Shown here: one piece after another, positions 41,090 through 52,161 of the stretch
Layout of the letters: each line of letters begins with the position of its first letter
Numbering within the stretch: the first letter of the stretch is position 1
Assembly: GCA_946122785.1 (NCBI GenBank)
Contig: CAMGYJ010000006.1
Location: 38,274,066-38,338,065, forward strand
Source of the DNA: Linum tenue
Lineage: Eukaryota > Streptophyta > Magnoliopsida > Malpighiales > Linaceae
Reading direction: 5' to 3'
Length of the DNA stretch: 64,000 nt
Notes under the pieces: generated by a model
What the model was told of the DNA's origin: nothing
Database searches by the model: none
What the model saw: the letters and a program-made list of their open reading frames with translations, nothing else
Made by a program: the position numbers and the translations under genes

Positions 41090-43392
41090 GTGTTGGACTA
41101 TTTCTCTAGAGACCAAACCGGCGACTATCTCCAGAAAGCAGGGGGTTCCTCCGATCTCGACTTAGGTAAGGAAAGTTTGCGTTGTTCTTCTTCTGCCTGC
41201 AGAGTGGTGCGAGGATCCCCTGACCTCGGGAGCTGTCTATCCCTGCTGGCGGATGATGTGTTGCCTCCGGCGGCTTTCGCCTCTGTTGCGAAACCTGGTT
41301 CTGCCTTCGGGCTTACAGGTGCCGGAGGGCCTACCCTTGGGAGGCAGGGGAGTGGAGCGGGAGAGCTGGGCCCGGTGGGCTTGTCCGCCCCCTTGGGGCC
41401 AGTTGGGCCTGTCTCTGCCTTCAGGCTTACCAAAACCAAATTATCAAACCCCTTGTCCATTGTTTTAAATCCCAAGACCTTTAGTCCATTGGGCTTGCTG
41501 TCTCTGAGCCCATTGAAGGAAATAACCAAGCTTAATGCAACTAATGAATTACTTGTCTATGATTGTCAGGTGAATATGACGTCGCGAGTTGCTGAGGATC
41601 AAGTGGTTGAGTTCTCACTTGAGGAGGTCCAATCGGTGAGGTTTCGAACCTCTAGGACCCTTCTGGGAAGGCTCTTTTCAGAGGCCAAGTTTACTACTGC
41701 GGAGTTGAAAGAGGGACTTGTTGAAGCATGGCGGGTGAAAGGGAACCTTAGGGTTTCACTCACGAAATTTGGCTTATTTGAAGTGGTGCTGCCAAGTGAT
41801 GAAACAAGGGTGTGGACACCCTAGATTGTCAAAGACAGGATTTTCCATCTCCAGTCCTAGACGACATCCATTTCCAGGCACACATTTGAGGAGTTAGCCT
41901 TTGCCCCCTTTCGTGTTCAACTCTGGAATGTGAAAGATGACTGCTGCACTAAGCAGTTTGGCCAGAAAATGGCAGCGGGGACGATCGGCCAGGTCTTGGA
42001 AGCAGATGTCTTCGCGTCCAAGGAGACGAACAAGCACTTTGTAAAAGTGCACGTTCTCATTAATTTTGCTAAGCCATTGCGATCTCAAATCATAGCGGTA
42101 AGCGAGGAGCTTGGCGAGTTCTGGGTCAATCTCAAATATGAGTTCCTTCCGACCGTCTGTTTCCACTGTGGGCGCGTGGGCCACTCCAAGCACGACTGTG
42201 TATTTGACCCCCCTCCGGGGAAAGAACGCTTTGGCCCTCACATGTCAACCAGGAAGATCGGGCGGAAGATATACATGGAGGAGGATAACTTTTCTAAGTT
42301 TCGGGGTACAAGTAGGTCGGTGTGGATCAACAGGAATGTCCACATGCAGAATGGTGGGAATGCAAGGGCTGCCAAAGGGCGAGTGGAGGAGGGGACGCGG
42401 GTGCCCTCTACGAATACTCAGGCTCTAGAGGTGCACCATGCTCGGCCTACAGAACCAGAAGGTCAAGTCAGCACGAAGACTCAGTCTAGGCTGCGAGAAC
42501 CAACCAGCCAGATGGCCGGGAACCGTACTAGCCCAAGAAGGTTTAGCTTCAAGAAGTCCCCCCTCCCCCCTGGGTGAAGCTTGGTGGAGGGGTGAGGCAA
42601 CCTCAGAAGAAGCGGTCGCCTAGGAAGAATACCACTCTTGTTCAGCAGGAAGCTAAAAACCGCCAGCAGCCGAGTAGGCGCATGAAGCAGGCTCCCCATC
42701 CTCAGAAGGAGGCTGATCCGATGGAGATAGTTCTCGAGGAATCCAGAAGGCGTAGGCTGATTTTGCAGGATGAATCTGAGGAGGAGCAGAATGTGATTCC
42801 TGCGCCTATTTTGAAGAAGGCTTCTCATATGACTGTGGCCAAGCCAGGGGGCGCGGCTCCTCGGGTTCGCCTACGGTTGAGAAAAGGAGGAGCTAGCTCC
42901 CCACTGACTGTGTCCGCCCAGGTTGAGGAGGTTACTCCAACTGGTGCAGTACAGGATCTGGAGGATAAGGAGTCTGGGTATAGTTTTGATGACCCCAATT
43001 CGGTGAAACAACAGCAGGGATCTGATTCTGATGAGGATCCATCTCTGGAGGAGTCCCATTCTTTTGAAATCAAGCGCCGATCACCCACTGGTGTCTCTAG
43101 GAGGACCTCTCATGTTATGAAAGGCCGCGTTCATCAGGTGGTGGAAGCTTTTGAAGCAGGGCTCAGCATTGGCCATGTGGAGATTTCCCCCTGGAAGGGG
43201 GCGAGCTTGGGACTGAATGAGTATGGGTCTAATCTGGAGGACCCAATCATGGAGAATCGGAAACGAGTGATCGAGGAGGTGGAGGGGGCTGTGGGTGATC
43301 CTCCTACTCCGAAGAGACAATTTGTGGAATCAGTGGATGTTCAGGAAAAGGTGGAGGAAGCCAGCCTCGAGTGGCCCCCAGCGGATAAATGA
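41090..43392 (+). pseudogene. LINE ORF1 (DUF4283, CCHC zinc knuckle), broken
   Basis: RNA-binding protein of the LINE particle. The first part (to TAG at 41822-41824) contains VVEFSLEEVQSVRFRTSRTL and LFSEAKFTTAELKEGL…W, fitting DUF4283. After stops at about 41822 and 41860 the frame continues with a zinc knuckle CFHCGRVGHSKHDC (about 42160-42201). A frameshift in the C-runs near 42560-42575 leads to a third segment (42574-43392), a charged, low-complexity C-terminal half (KRSPRKNTTL, ESEEEQNV-type stretches, PPTPKRQFVES). Its TGA at 43390-43392 overlaps the ATG of ORF2 (43389), so the two ORFs share an ATGA junction. Confidence 0.82.
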
Positions 43393-45367
43393 GGCTTCTG
43401 GCCTGGATTGTGAGAGGAATTGGGCCATCCCTCACCTTCCAAACTGCTTTAGTGCTTGTTCATTCTAATAAACCGGATGTAGTGTTTTTCTCTGAAACGC
43501 GTTCGAGCCGGCGTGTAGTGTCCCGCCGTATGCGGGGTTTAGGTTTTGATAGTTCTCACTGTTTTTTTGTTGATGCAGTCGATGCATCGGGTGGGTTAGT
43601 AGTAGCTTGGGCCCCCGGAGTTGACACTTCGGTGTTTTGTCATTCTGATTTCTATATTTGTTCGCAAATTAATGAAGGAGGTTTTTCTTATTTGGTGTTT
43701 TTTGTTTACATTAGTTGTAATGTTGCTGTTCGGGCCAACCAATTGGATCATTTGCGTGGTGTTTGTGCGATTAGTCCACATCCCTTTGTGGTCATTGGTG
43801 ATTTTAATACTACCCTCCATGAGGGGGAAAAGGATGGGGGACGGGCTTGGAATGCGGCTCAAGCCATTAGCCTTCGGGATTTTGTTCATGACTTGGGGCT
43901 CCATGACCCAGGTTTCCAAAGGGATCAATTCACTTGGACCAATAAGCGTATGGGGCAGGCATGCATTCGTGAACGTCTGGATAGGGCTCTTTGCTCTCAA
44001 TCCTGGATAGATACTTATCCAGAGACTTTGGTCAAACATTTCACGGATCAGGGGTCGGATCATCGCGCCCTCCTTCTTGCCGATAAACCCTATACTCGGA
44101 GTAGTTGGCCTCTGTTTCGTTTTGATGCTCGTTGGGCGGATAACCCAGAGGTTAGGGCTATGGTCCATTATGTCTGGCAGGACGAGATGCAAGGAACCCC
44201 TATGTTTAGACTGTGGGAGCGACTAAAGAAACTCCGGCACCTGCTTTTTGATTGGAGTAGGGCGGGCACAACTAATTCCCTGTGCAATATCAAGACACTC
44301 CAAGCTGAGATTGATGGGATAAAGTCGATCCATCCGGTAGACTGGGATGCGATCAGAAAGCTGGAGACGGAGCTCTCCCGCCAATGGGAAGCAGAGGAGG
44401 TTTTTTGGCAACAGAAATCAAGGGTTAAATGGCTAAAAAAAGGAGATCAGAATTCTGCCTACTTCCATACGGTCACAAGGGCGAGGCGAAAGAGGAACTT
44501 TGTTTCCGGGCTTCGTAATACGGAGGGAGAATGGGTCACTGAGGAGTCCGGAAAGGCTTCTATTGCCACCAACTTTTATCTGACCCTGTTTACTTCGGAA
44601 ACTCAGGTTCCTAATATGGTTGAAAGGGTGGCGAGTCTGCCGATTGCCCGAAAGGTTACTCCACAAATGAATGCGCATTTGACGGCAGAGGTTTTGCCTG
44701 GGGAGATTCGGAGTACAGTTTTTTCCATGGGATCAAAGCAGGCTCCGGGATCGGATGGCTTTACGGGAAAGTTTTTTAAAGCTTTCTCGGATATTGTGGG
44801 CACTTTGGTGGTTGAAGCGGTAACTTCCTTTTTTGCCTCGAGCCGGTTGTTGCGGAGTTCTAATCATACCTGGCTCACTTTGATCCCTAAAGTGGAATCG
44901 GCGGAAACAATGAAACAATTGCGGCCGATTAGCCTCTGTCAATTTGTTTACAAGGTGATTACCAAAATCATGGCTACACGGTTGGCTAGTTTTCTCCCGG
45001 AGATCGTGTCGGAGGGCCAAAATGGGTTTATCAAAGACCGGCAGATTATTGATAATATCCTTATAGGACATGAACTAATGCATTATCTGAAAATAAAAAA
45101 GCAAGGGAAGAAAGGGTACATGGCTCTGAAGGTTGACATGGAAAAGGCCTATGATAGAGTCGAATGGCCATTTCTTCTTGCGGTTTTAGAGAAGTTGGGT
45201 TTTAGTTCAGTCTGGCAAGGTTGGATTCATGAATGTCTTCGTTCTTCTTCTTTCTCGGTTCTGATGAATGGTACGCCCTCGGGTTATTTCACTGCCTCTA
45301 GGGGCCTTCGCCAGGGGGATCCGCTTTCTCCTCTTTTGTTTGTGCTCTGCACATAGGGGTTTGTAGC

Positions 45368-45641
45368 TGTAACACCTTAGGCAAATCCCACATCGACAAA
45401 GCACGGGAGAGATCCATGGTTCATAAGTAGGAAACCGGCCTTAGCTGACAAGACGCGTTTTGGGGTGTAATGGAGGAGTTCTTGTGAGAACTCCGAAGTT
45501 AAACGTGCTCAGTGTGGAGCACAACAAGGATGGGTGACCTTATGGGAAGTCACCCTGAATTGCACCCCAAGTCGAAATCCGTGCGGGTGTAGAGGCCCAA
45601 AGCGGACAGTATCTTGTCGGGAAAAGGTTCGGGATGTTACA
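45368..45641 (+). repeat. Cassandra 5' LTR
   Basis: 274 bp, TGTAACACC…GATGTTACA. Identical by eye to 45727-46000. Confidence 0.95.
45486..45540 (+). promoter_or_regulatory. 5S-rRNA-derived internal promoter in the Cassandra LTR
   Basis: The stretch reads like the 3' half of plant 5S rRNA: gagaactccgaagttaaacg, then an A-box-like agttaaacgtgctc (45497-45510) and a C-box-like aggatgggtgacc (45527-45539). The same segment recurs in the second LTR at 45845-45899. In 5S genes these boxes recruit TFIIIA/TFIIIC and RNA polymerase III. Activity here is inference. Confidence 0.88.
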
Positions 45642-45643
45642 AG

Positions 45644-45655
45644 TGGTATCAGAGC
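45644..45655 (+). promoter_or_regulatory. Cassandra primer binding site
   Basis: tggtatcagagc, complementary to the 3' end of initiator tRNA-Met, two bases after the 5' LTR. Confidence 0.93.
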
Positions 45656-45726
45656 CTCTCCGCGTCCCTCTTGAATGATGGTGGGGCAAACCTCAACGAG
45701 GACGTTGAGTCCCAAGGGGGTGTGTA

Positions 45727-46000
45727 TGTAACACCTTAGGCAAATCCCACATCGACAAAGCACGGGAGAGATCCATGGTTCATAAGTAGGAAACCGGCCT
45801 TAGCTGACAAGACGCGTTTTGGGGTGTAATGGAGGAGTTCTTGTGAGAACTCCGAAGTTAAACGTGCTCAGTGTGGAGCACAACAAGGATGGGTGACCTT
45901 ATGGGAAGTCACCCTGAATTGCACCCCAAGTCGAAATCCGTGCGGGTGTAGAGGCCCAAAGCGGACAGTATCTTGTCGGGAAAAGGTTCGGGATGTTACA
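45727..46000 (+). repeat. Cassandra 3' LTR
   Basis: 274 bp, identical by eye to the 5' LTR, followed by the GTAGC target duplication at 46001-46005. Confidence 0.95.
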
Positions 46001-48231
46001 GTAGCCCTCCTCCGGAAGGCGATCACAGAGAAAAAATTAGAAGGGGTTAAAGTAGCTCCTCGGGCTCCAAGAGTCTCGCACCTGTTTTTCGCGGATGATT
46101 CTTACTTATTCTTGCGAGGTTCCCTACAGGAGTGCGAGAATTTAATTGAAGTACTGAATGAATATGAGGAATTGAGTGGCCAGTGTATCAATTTAGAGAA
46201 ATCGGCGGTGTGTTTTAGTAAGAATATTTCCACGCCTCATCAAGAGTTCTTGGTCGCGATCCTAGGGGTGGGTGCAGTGGGGGTCCACGATAAGTATATG
46301 GGGCTTCCTACGCTGGTTGCTAGCTCCAAGTTGGCTACGTTTAGATATTTGGAGGAGAAACTTCTGGAGCGCCTTCAGGGGGTGGAAGCAAAAAACATTA
46401 TCGTGGGCTGCGAAGGAGACTTTGATTAAATCCATAGCGATGGCTCTTCCCCTGCATGTTATGTCATGCTTCCGCCTTCCCCTAACCCTTTGTCGTCTTC
46501 TTGATAAGCATGTGGCCCGCTTTTGGTGGGGTGCTGAGGAGGGTAGCCTCAAGATTAGATGGGTATCCTGGCGAAACATGTGCAGGAGTAAGCATGATGG
46601 AGGGATGGGATTTTGCCAGTTTGAGCATTTTAATCAGGCTCTGCTGGCAAAGATAGGCTGGCGTATTCTTAGTGACCCTCAATCGCTTATTGCCCAGATT
46701 TATAAAGGCAAGTATTTCCCCCAAGGGTCTTTCCTGACTGCGGCTGCGAGGTCCCGTCCCTCTTGGGGGTGGCAAAGTATCCTTCATGGACGGCAGTTAT
46801 TGGAGAGGGGATTAAGATGGCAAGTTGGTCTCTCTCTTTCATTCTAACTGGCTTCCCACGTACCAACTGGACCCCCCATGCTATAATCCGCGGATTTTGC
46901 CTGAGGGGGGGGGGGATCCTATGGTGGCTGAGCTTATTTGTCAAGGGGAAGGGAGGTGGTCTGATGAGAAACTCCGTCAGTGGTTTGACCCGCTCCCTTG
47001 TAGGGCTATCACAGCTATTCCTCTTCCTAGATGGGATGTGGCGGATAAGATTATCTGGCATTTTACAGCTGACGGGGTTTTCTCGGTAAAGTCGGCTTAT
47101 CATTTGGCTGTCGATCTGGATAGGAGGAGGGGCGGGTGGCGGTCATCCGTAAGCTGGATGGATAAACCTAGTTGGATAAGGGTGTGGGAAGCTAAGATCC
47201 CTCCGAAGTTGAAGGTCTTTGTTGGCAAATCCTTAATCAGGCTCTCCCAACTATGGGGCGCTTATTGAGAAAAAGCTTCAGGTTCTCCCTAGGTGCCCAG
47301 TTTGCTGTGATGGCCCGGAGACGATGGAACACCTCTTCCTTTCCTGTCCGATTGCGCGGGCCCTCTGGGACTATTCAGGGCTGGAATATTTGGGGGAGGG
47401 ATTGCCTCGGCACACTTTTCCTTTGTTTCTAAACCGGTTGTTGGCACTAATTCATCAACCGTCAGTGGTTATGGCTGTTGTTGCAATCCTTTGGAGGATC
47501 TGGCGATCTCGGAATTGGGTTGTCTTTGAGGGCAAACAATTTGGGTTCCCGGCTCTCATGTGACAGTTTCACCAACAGTATGAGGAATGGGTGGGTCTTC
47601 CTGTGGATCGAATTCCGCCGATAATTACCCAGTGTTGCAACCTACAATGCAGGTGGGTGGTTCCCATTTGGTTTGCATGTGGGATGGGGCTACTAGGTGT
47701 GGATCGCATTCGGCTGGTGGGATGGTTCTCTGTGACCCAGAAAGGAGGATTCTCCTGGCTAGAGGAGTCCAGTTTTCTCAATTGGATGACCTAGGGATGG
47801 TGGAATTGCTTGTGCTTAGGGAAGCTATTATTTGGTGTTTGGAGCAAGGCTTGTCGGAGGTCCGCTTTGAGGGCGATGCGAAGGTGGTTATTGACAAAAT
47901 TAATCAAGTCGATACGAGAGATAGCAAGTTGGGTGCTGTTCTGGAAGAGATTGTTCATTACTTTCGTACTCAATCTGGTTTTAGTGTGCGCTTTGTAGGT
48001 CGGGAGAACAATAGGGTAGCTCATTTGGTAGCTAGGAAAGCCCTTTCTTTGTTTCCGACTATGAGTCACTTTTTTTATTTCCAGTCCTGGCTGGATTCCA
48101 GGGTGTAACTATCTTTTTTTGATCATTACATGATATCTTTTGACAAAAAACAAAGTCTGAACTGTCATCAGAAAATATTTCTTAGGGTTTCCTCCATAAC
48201 ACGTCGAACCTCTACTCGCGTTCCATAAAAA

Positions 48232-49748
48232 ATGGATCAAAATTGGTACCATCAAGAAGGTGTTTATTATTATTACTATTATTATTATTACTATCAAGAG
48301 GTACACACTCATTCTACTCTTTTTTTGTTCTTATAATTCTTGTTAATTAATCTATATACTAATTAATTTATTTTGTTTTTATGCTATCATGTGTTGGGTC
48401 GAACGTACATATTTATGATCAAAGGTATTATCTTGACCAAGGACCTCATGATCAAGTGTTCTGTACGACCAACCTAACCATCGTTCAAGGGATGTTTGGA
48501 ACATATAATTCTTCAACTTTTGTCATATTTTTTTAACGTACTTATTGGTTTTTAAAATAATTTCTTAATGATTAATCATATTGATTATTTTCAATGATTT
48601 GGGATAATACAATGTGATACTTACTTAGACTCTTTATAAAGAGATGCATGCCTAAAGAAATGAGGTCTTAAGCGATCAACATGATCCTCCCATTTCCTGG
48701 GAAAATTGGGTCTTAAGTGATCTTCGGATACCACATTTTTCGGTCAAAAAGGTTGTGTTTCTAAGGAGAAATATACCTCTGCTAAGAGTATAACGAATGT
48801 ACTTGTATTGGCTTAAATCATTGAAAACAATCAATACGATTTACAAAATAGTATAATGGATTCATGATTATGTTTATGCATGTGTATATCTTTCAAAAAA
48901 ATCTATGGTATTTATTTTGTTAATTTCAATTGTTTGGTATAATTGATTTATGTATATATCTTTCAAATGTTATTCATTTTAGTTAATTGAATATGTTTAT
49001 TATGATGATTTTTTGTGTGTATCTTGCAAATGAGATTCATTTAGTTAATTTAAATTGTTTGTTATAATAGATCTATGTTCTTATAAATCATAAATGTATG
49101 GTTGTAATTTCTTTGCTAGAGTGCACACCATATTATCTGCTATAGGGGTATGAGAAATGTGCTCCATATAACGACGCTATCTTGCCCTATCTCAAAAGGG
49201 CAAGGTTGGAGATAATGAGGCACTTTGTTGGCATCAAGATCGACAGTCACCTCATCACATCCTTGGTGGATAGATTGCGCATGGAGACACACAACTTCAA
49301 CTTTCGTGAAAGAGAGTGCACCATCACATTGAAGGACATCGCCATCCTAATGCATTTGCCCATCGATGACGATGTGGTGTGCGTGATGGATCATCCACCA
49401 CCTCATATGACAAATCATATGAACGGTTTGCAATATTTGCTCCATAATACTTTGGAGTTGTTCGTACCAAACAAGTCAGGCGGTGGCGTTGCGGAGGATG
49501 GGAAGCCACCATTGAGGAAGAACCAAGTATCATTCACTGGGTAAATAGAGGAGATCAAGAGGAAGCACAACCCTGCGGAGCATGGCAACCCCCTCACAGA
49601 GGAAAGTGATGAGAGGGACAAGGAAATTTATGCGCGAGTCTACCTCATCGACATGATCAGAGGAGTGTTCTTTCCCAAAAATTCTAACAACTTGATTAGC
49701 TGCATGGCTGAAGATCCTCCTTGGTCCTTGGGAAGTGGTGGGCACTAA
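48232..49748 (+). pseudogene. Plant-mobile-domain (MAIN-like) gene fragment with a poly-Tyr first exon
   Basis: A possible first exon (48232-48300) starts MDQNWYHQEGV, has ten Tyr codons (mixed tat/tac) and ends QE before a gt donor at 48301. An ag acceptor at 49144-49145 would join it in phase to GYEKCAPYNDAI. Then comes YLKRARLEIMRHF, SLVDRLRMETHNF, ECTITLKDIAILMHLPIDDD, the pattern of the plant mobile domain found in MAIN/MAIL1 proteins and in transposons. TAA at 49542-49544 stops it, but the same frame goes on with KEIYARVYLIDMIRGVFFPK to about 49748, typical of the same domain. So it is truncated and broken. The domain call is firm; the exon 1 link is tentative. It could be transposon-derived. 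Confidence 0.62.
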
Positions 49749-49849
49749 GAATGTGATCCTTTCCCTTTAAGAGTCTTACCATAAAGTTCTTCTTGAATCG
49801 CCTAACTCATATCTACAACTCTCCGTGTAATCGAAAAGAGGCGAAGGAG

Positions 49850-50960
49850 TGACTCGTTCCAACCACAACATCCCGATCGATGCCAAGTATAACCGGCGAC
49901 CGGGTGTAGCATAGGGCAAGCAAGCAATAATAATTTATCTTACCACGGGATCTAGGCTTACCCTACTTCAGGTTTAGGGTTCGTTATCTAGCCAACCTAG
50001 GATATTGATTAGGAAAACTAAACTAACTAACATAGACTAAGCACTAACCTAGCTATTTACAAGGTTTGGGAGCTCTCTTGGGTTAAATCCCCCTATTTCC
50101 GTCCTTTGGATCGTTGTTGAGTATCCTCCTAGCTCAATCAACTCAAATACTCTACCGTTAGGAGATGGACTCCCTCGGGAATGACCCGGAACGGCGAATC
50201 GATGAATGGGTATGCTTTATTCAACCTAGGGCAACCCTATATAGTAGGAGATTGATGAAAACGACTCACTCGGGGATTACCCGTACGATATAGGGCGAGG
50301 AGTGACCCAAAGATGCCAAGAATGGGCTATAAGTGGATTTTCTCCCTCCTTGGTCAAAAGGTCAAAACATGAAAATGGAAACCCATCTCATGCAATTCAT
50401 GAAAACATCCATAAATTAAGTAAAATCATCAATCAAACATGGATTTGTCACATACAACAACACCCAATCAAAATCTAGACCTAGGGTTCTTAAACCCAAG
50501 ATAAGAGGATGAGTTTCTAGAGAGAGAAGAGAGAGATTACAAATTGGAGCCCAAGATCTTCTTCTTCCTCTTCTACGCTTGATTCCTTGCTTCCAAGTTT
50601 GATCAATGCCTTCAATTAAGCTCCAAGATCACTAAAGAACTCTCTCTCTCTCTCTCTCTCACTAGAACTCCCCTTTGGTGTTTTGGGTCGAAACCCTGGA
50701 GAAAGAAACTAATTCCTCTCCTAAACCAACCCCCTTTCTCTCTCCGCGCTGTTGTCTTTATATTTTCGCGACAGGGCCGAGTTCACGGTCCGGGGCTTCA
50801 GTTCACGGTCTTAGAGATCGTGAACTGACTTGAGTCCAGTGAAACCGCAAAACGTGCTGGAAATTGGTCATTTCACGGTCTGGGCTTTAGTTCACGGTCT
50901 TAGAGACTGTGAACTGAAGCTCCAGTCAGTGAATAGTCAAAGAATTGGATGGAAGTGACT
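49850..50960 (-). repeat. Degenerate LTR-like sequence, minus strand
   Basis: On the minus strand this looks like an LTR: hairpin motifs (two copies of agttcacggtcttagaga followed by a near-inverse ending gtgaact, at 50800-50826 and 50889-50915), then TATA-like aaaatataaa near 50765, then a pyrimidine/purine-rich leader with a (ct)n run near 50640-50662. It ends …ggttatacttggc…gagtca at 49850, and the solo LTR at 14255-15619 shares ggttatacttggc and the gagtca end. The other edge and target duplications were not found, so it may be truncated. Confidence 0.45.
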
Positions 50961-51673
50961 ATTTTTGGTGTAGCGTATTACTAGCAGTGCACCTTTAGTT
51001 ATCGTGGTATGGCTTAAAGGCCATGAATAGTCGGACGTGGCATTGTTTGCAGAACGTTAGGTGGGTGTGGCTAATGTTCCTTGGTCTTAGCTTCTCCAAA
51101 GGCAGTGCACAGACCAAGTCGGTGTTGCCGCCTATCCTTATTTTGCCTGTTGAACTGCCCTCGTGACATGGCATTTTTCATTCACTCGTTTGGGCAGTCG
51201 TTTTGAATTGGAGACGTGACATGGGAGGTTTTCACGAGACTTATTCGTCCATTTGTTTCCCTCCTCTGCCTATAAAACCCCTGTTGCTTCAACTTGTGTT
51301 TCACTTTACTTGGTACTCTCCGATCCTTTGTCGAAGAAAATTCTCCTCCACCTACGATTCTTCTCCATTGTTAGCAGAAGCTCTTCTTCTCCCACACATC
51401 ATCGTCAATCTTTGTGATATAATGGTCGCCGACAGTTCTAGTTCGGAGATCGAGGTCGTCTTCGATGGAGAAGGTAATCTCTCGGCTTCTTCGTATTTCT
51501 TCTGATCCTTCTTTGGAATTGGGCAACGTCGATGATGAAGATGCCATTGTTGTCCTCATCGGTGGGATTCCTGAAACGTTTTCGTAGGACATCGTCGCTA
51601 GTCGAGATGTTCTCCACAGTTCCTACGAGGCGGAGTAACGATGCCACCATGACAGTGATTCTAGGAGCACATC
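50961..51673 (+). other. Promoter-like stretch, possible gene start cut by the next retroelement
   Basis: A TATA-like cctataaaa lies near 51269-51277 and a short open frame begins MVADSSSSEIEVVF at 51423, followed by a possible gt donor at 51473. The retroelement at 51674 ends any continuation. No domain is recognised; this may be chance. Confidence 0.25.
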
Positions 51674-52161
51674 TGATATAATCAAAGTAGCGCAGGGTCA
51701 AGCTTCTCGAACCAAACAGAACCGGATAGGATAGAAATCGATATATGAATCGATCCGGCAGATTCAACTCGGAATAAAGGGCAATCGATATGGGTAGCTC
51801 GCCACAACTAGGGTGAATACCTAGCTGATAAGAGTCGCTCTAGCACTCTGGAGATTCTCGACAGAGTAATTAGGGAAAATTCCGCGTAGGGAACTCGACA
51901 ATAGCCTCTGAAATTCAATAATAATCCTCTAAGGGCAAACCAACGTGTTCAACACTTTAAATAGGCAAAGTACAACCCAAATCTGACTCCAACATGGGGA
52001 AAAAAACATAAACCGACTTTAAAACATGAAAACTCGGATATAGCCCAGCAAACTCGTTAAGCCCAAACCGTTAAGCCTGGACCCGTTAAGCCCAAACTCG
52101 TTAAGGCTGGACCCGTTAAGCAAACCCGTTAAGGCTGGACCCGTTAAGGCTGCTTCTTGCA
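51674..52161 (-). repeat. 3' LTR of the CRM-like element
   Basis: 488 bp. It contains a small minisatellite of cccgttaag / ggctggacccgttaag words (about 52065-52150), longer than in the other LTR. A TATA-like tatttaaa is near 51965-51958 on the minus strand. Confidence 0.85.

Larger units (their letters stand above)
45368..46000 (+). mobile_element. Cassandra-type TRIM retrotransposon
   Basis: 633 bp: LTR 45368-45641 (274 bp), internal 85 bp, LTR 45727-46000 (274 bp), flanked by the 5-bp duplication GTAGC (45363-45367 and 46001-46005). LTRs start TGTAACACC and end GGGATGTTACA. The primer site tggtatcagagc (45644-45655) matches initiator tRNA-Met, and a purine tract aagggggtgtgta precedes the second LTR. 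No protein is encoded. Each LTR carries a 5S-rRNA-like segment, the defining mark of the Cassandra family as I know it. The two LTRs look identical to me, so the insertion is very recent. Confidence 0.96.
43389..48108 (+). pseudogene. LINE ORF2 (endonuclease, RT, zf-RVT, RNase H), interrupted by Cassandra
   Basis: The frame is open 43389-45356 and then broken. Endonuclease: MRLLAWIVRG (the Asn of the usual W-N-x-R-G is replaced), FFSETRSS, VVIGDFNTTL, DQGSDHRALLL. RT: SKQAPGSDGFTGKFFK, LRPISLCQFVYKVITK, VDMEKAYDRVEW, GLRQGDPLSPLLF. A TAG at 45354-45356 replaces a likely Glu codon eleven bases before the Cassandra insertion (45368-46000). RT resumes with FADDSYLFLRG (about 46090). Frameshifts follow near 46380, 46820 and 47220. 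Then come zf-RVT (MEHLFLSCPIARALWDYSGL, about 47324) and RNase H (FEGDAKVVIDKINQ, VRFVGRENNRVAHLVARKA), ending TAA at 48106-48108. It would encode target-primed reverse transcription but cannot now make an intact enzyme. Confidence 0.9.
40126..48150 (+). mobile_element. L1-type LINE, near full length, interrupted by a TRIM
   Basis: Holds a GC-rich leader, ORF1 (DUF4283 plus zinc knuckle), ORF2 (endonuclease, RT, zf-RVT, RNase H) and a 3' end …tcttttgacaaaaaac matching the end of the LINE at 37464-39034. The 5' edge is uncertain and I found no target duplication. A Cassandra element (45368-46000) sits in ORF2. Removing that 633-bp insert, the coding span is broken mainly by single-base frameshifts and a few stops. 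Confidence 0.85.

Noticed and set aside
45486..45540. A genuine 5S rRNA gene
   Set aside because: Only part of 5S is present and it lies inside both LTRs of a TRIM with a target duplication, so it is 5S-derived element sequence.
45509..46429. Open frames spanning the Cassandra element
   Set aside because: They join 5S-like LTR sequence with LINE RT by chance; Cassandra encodes no protein.
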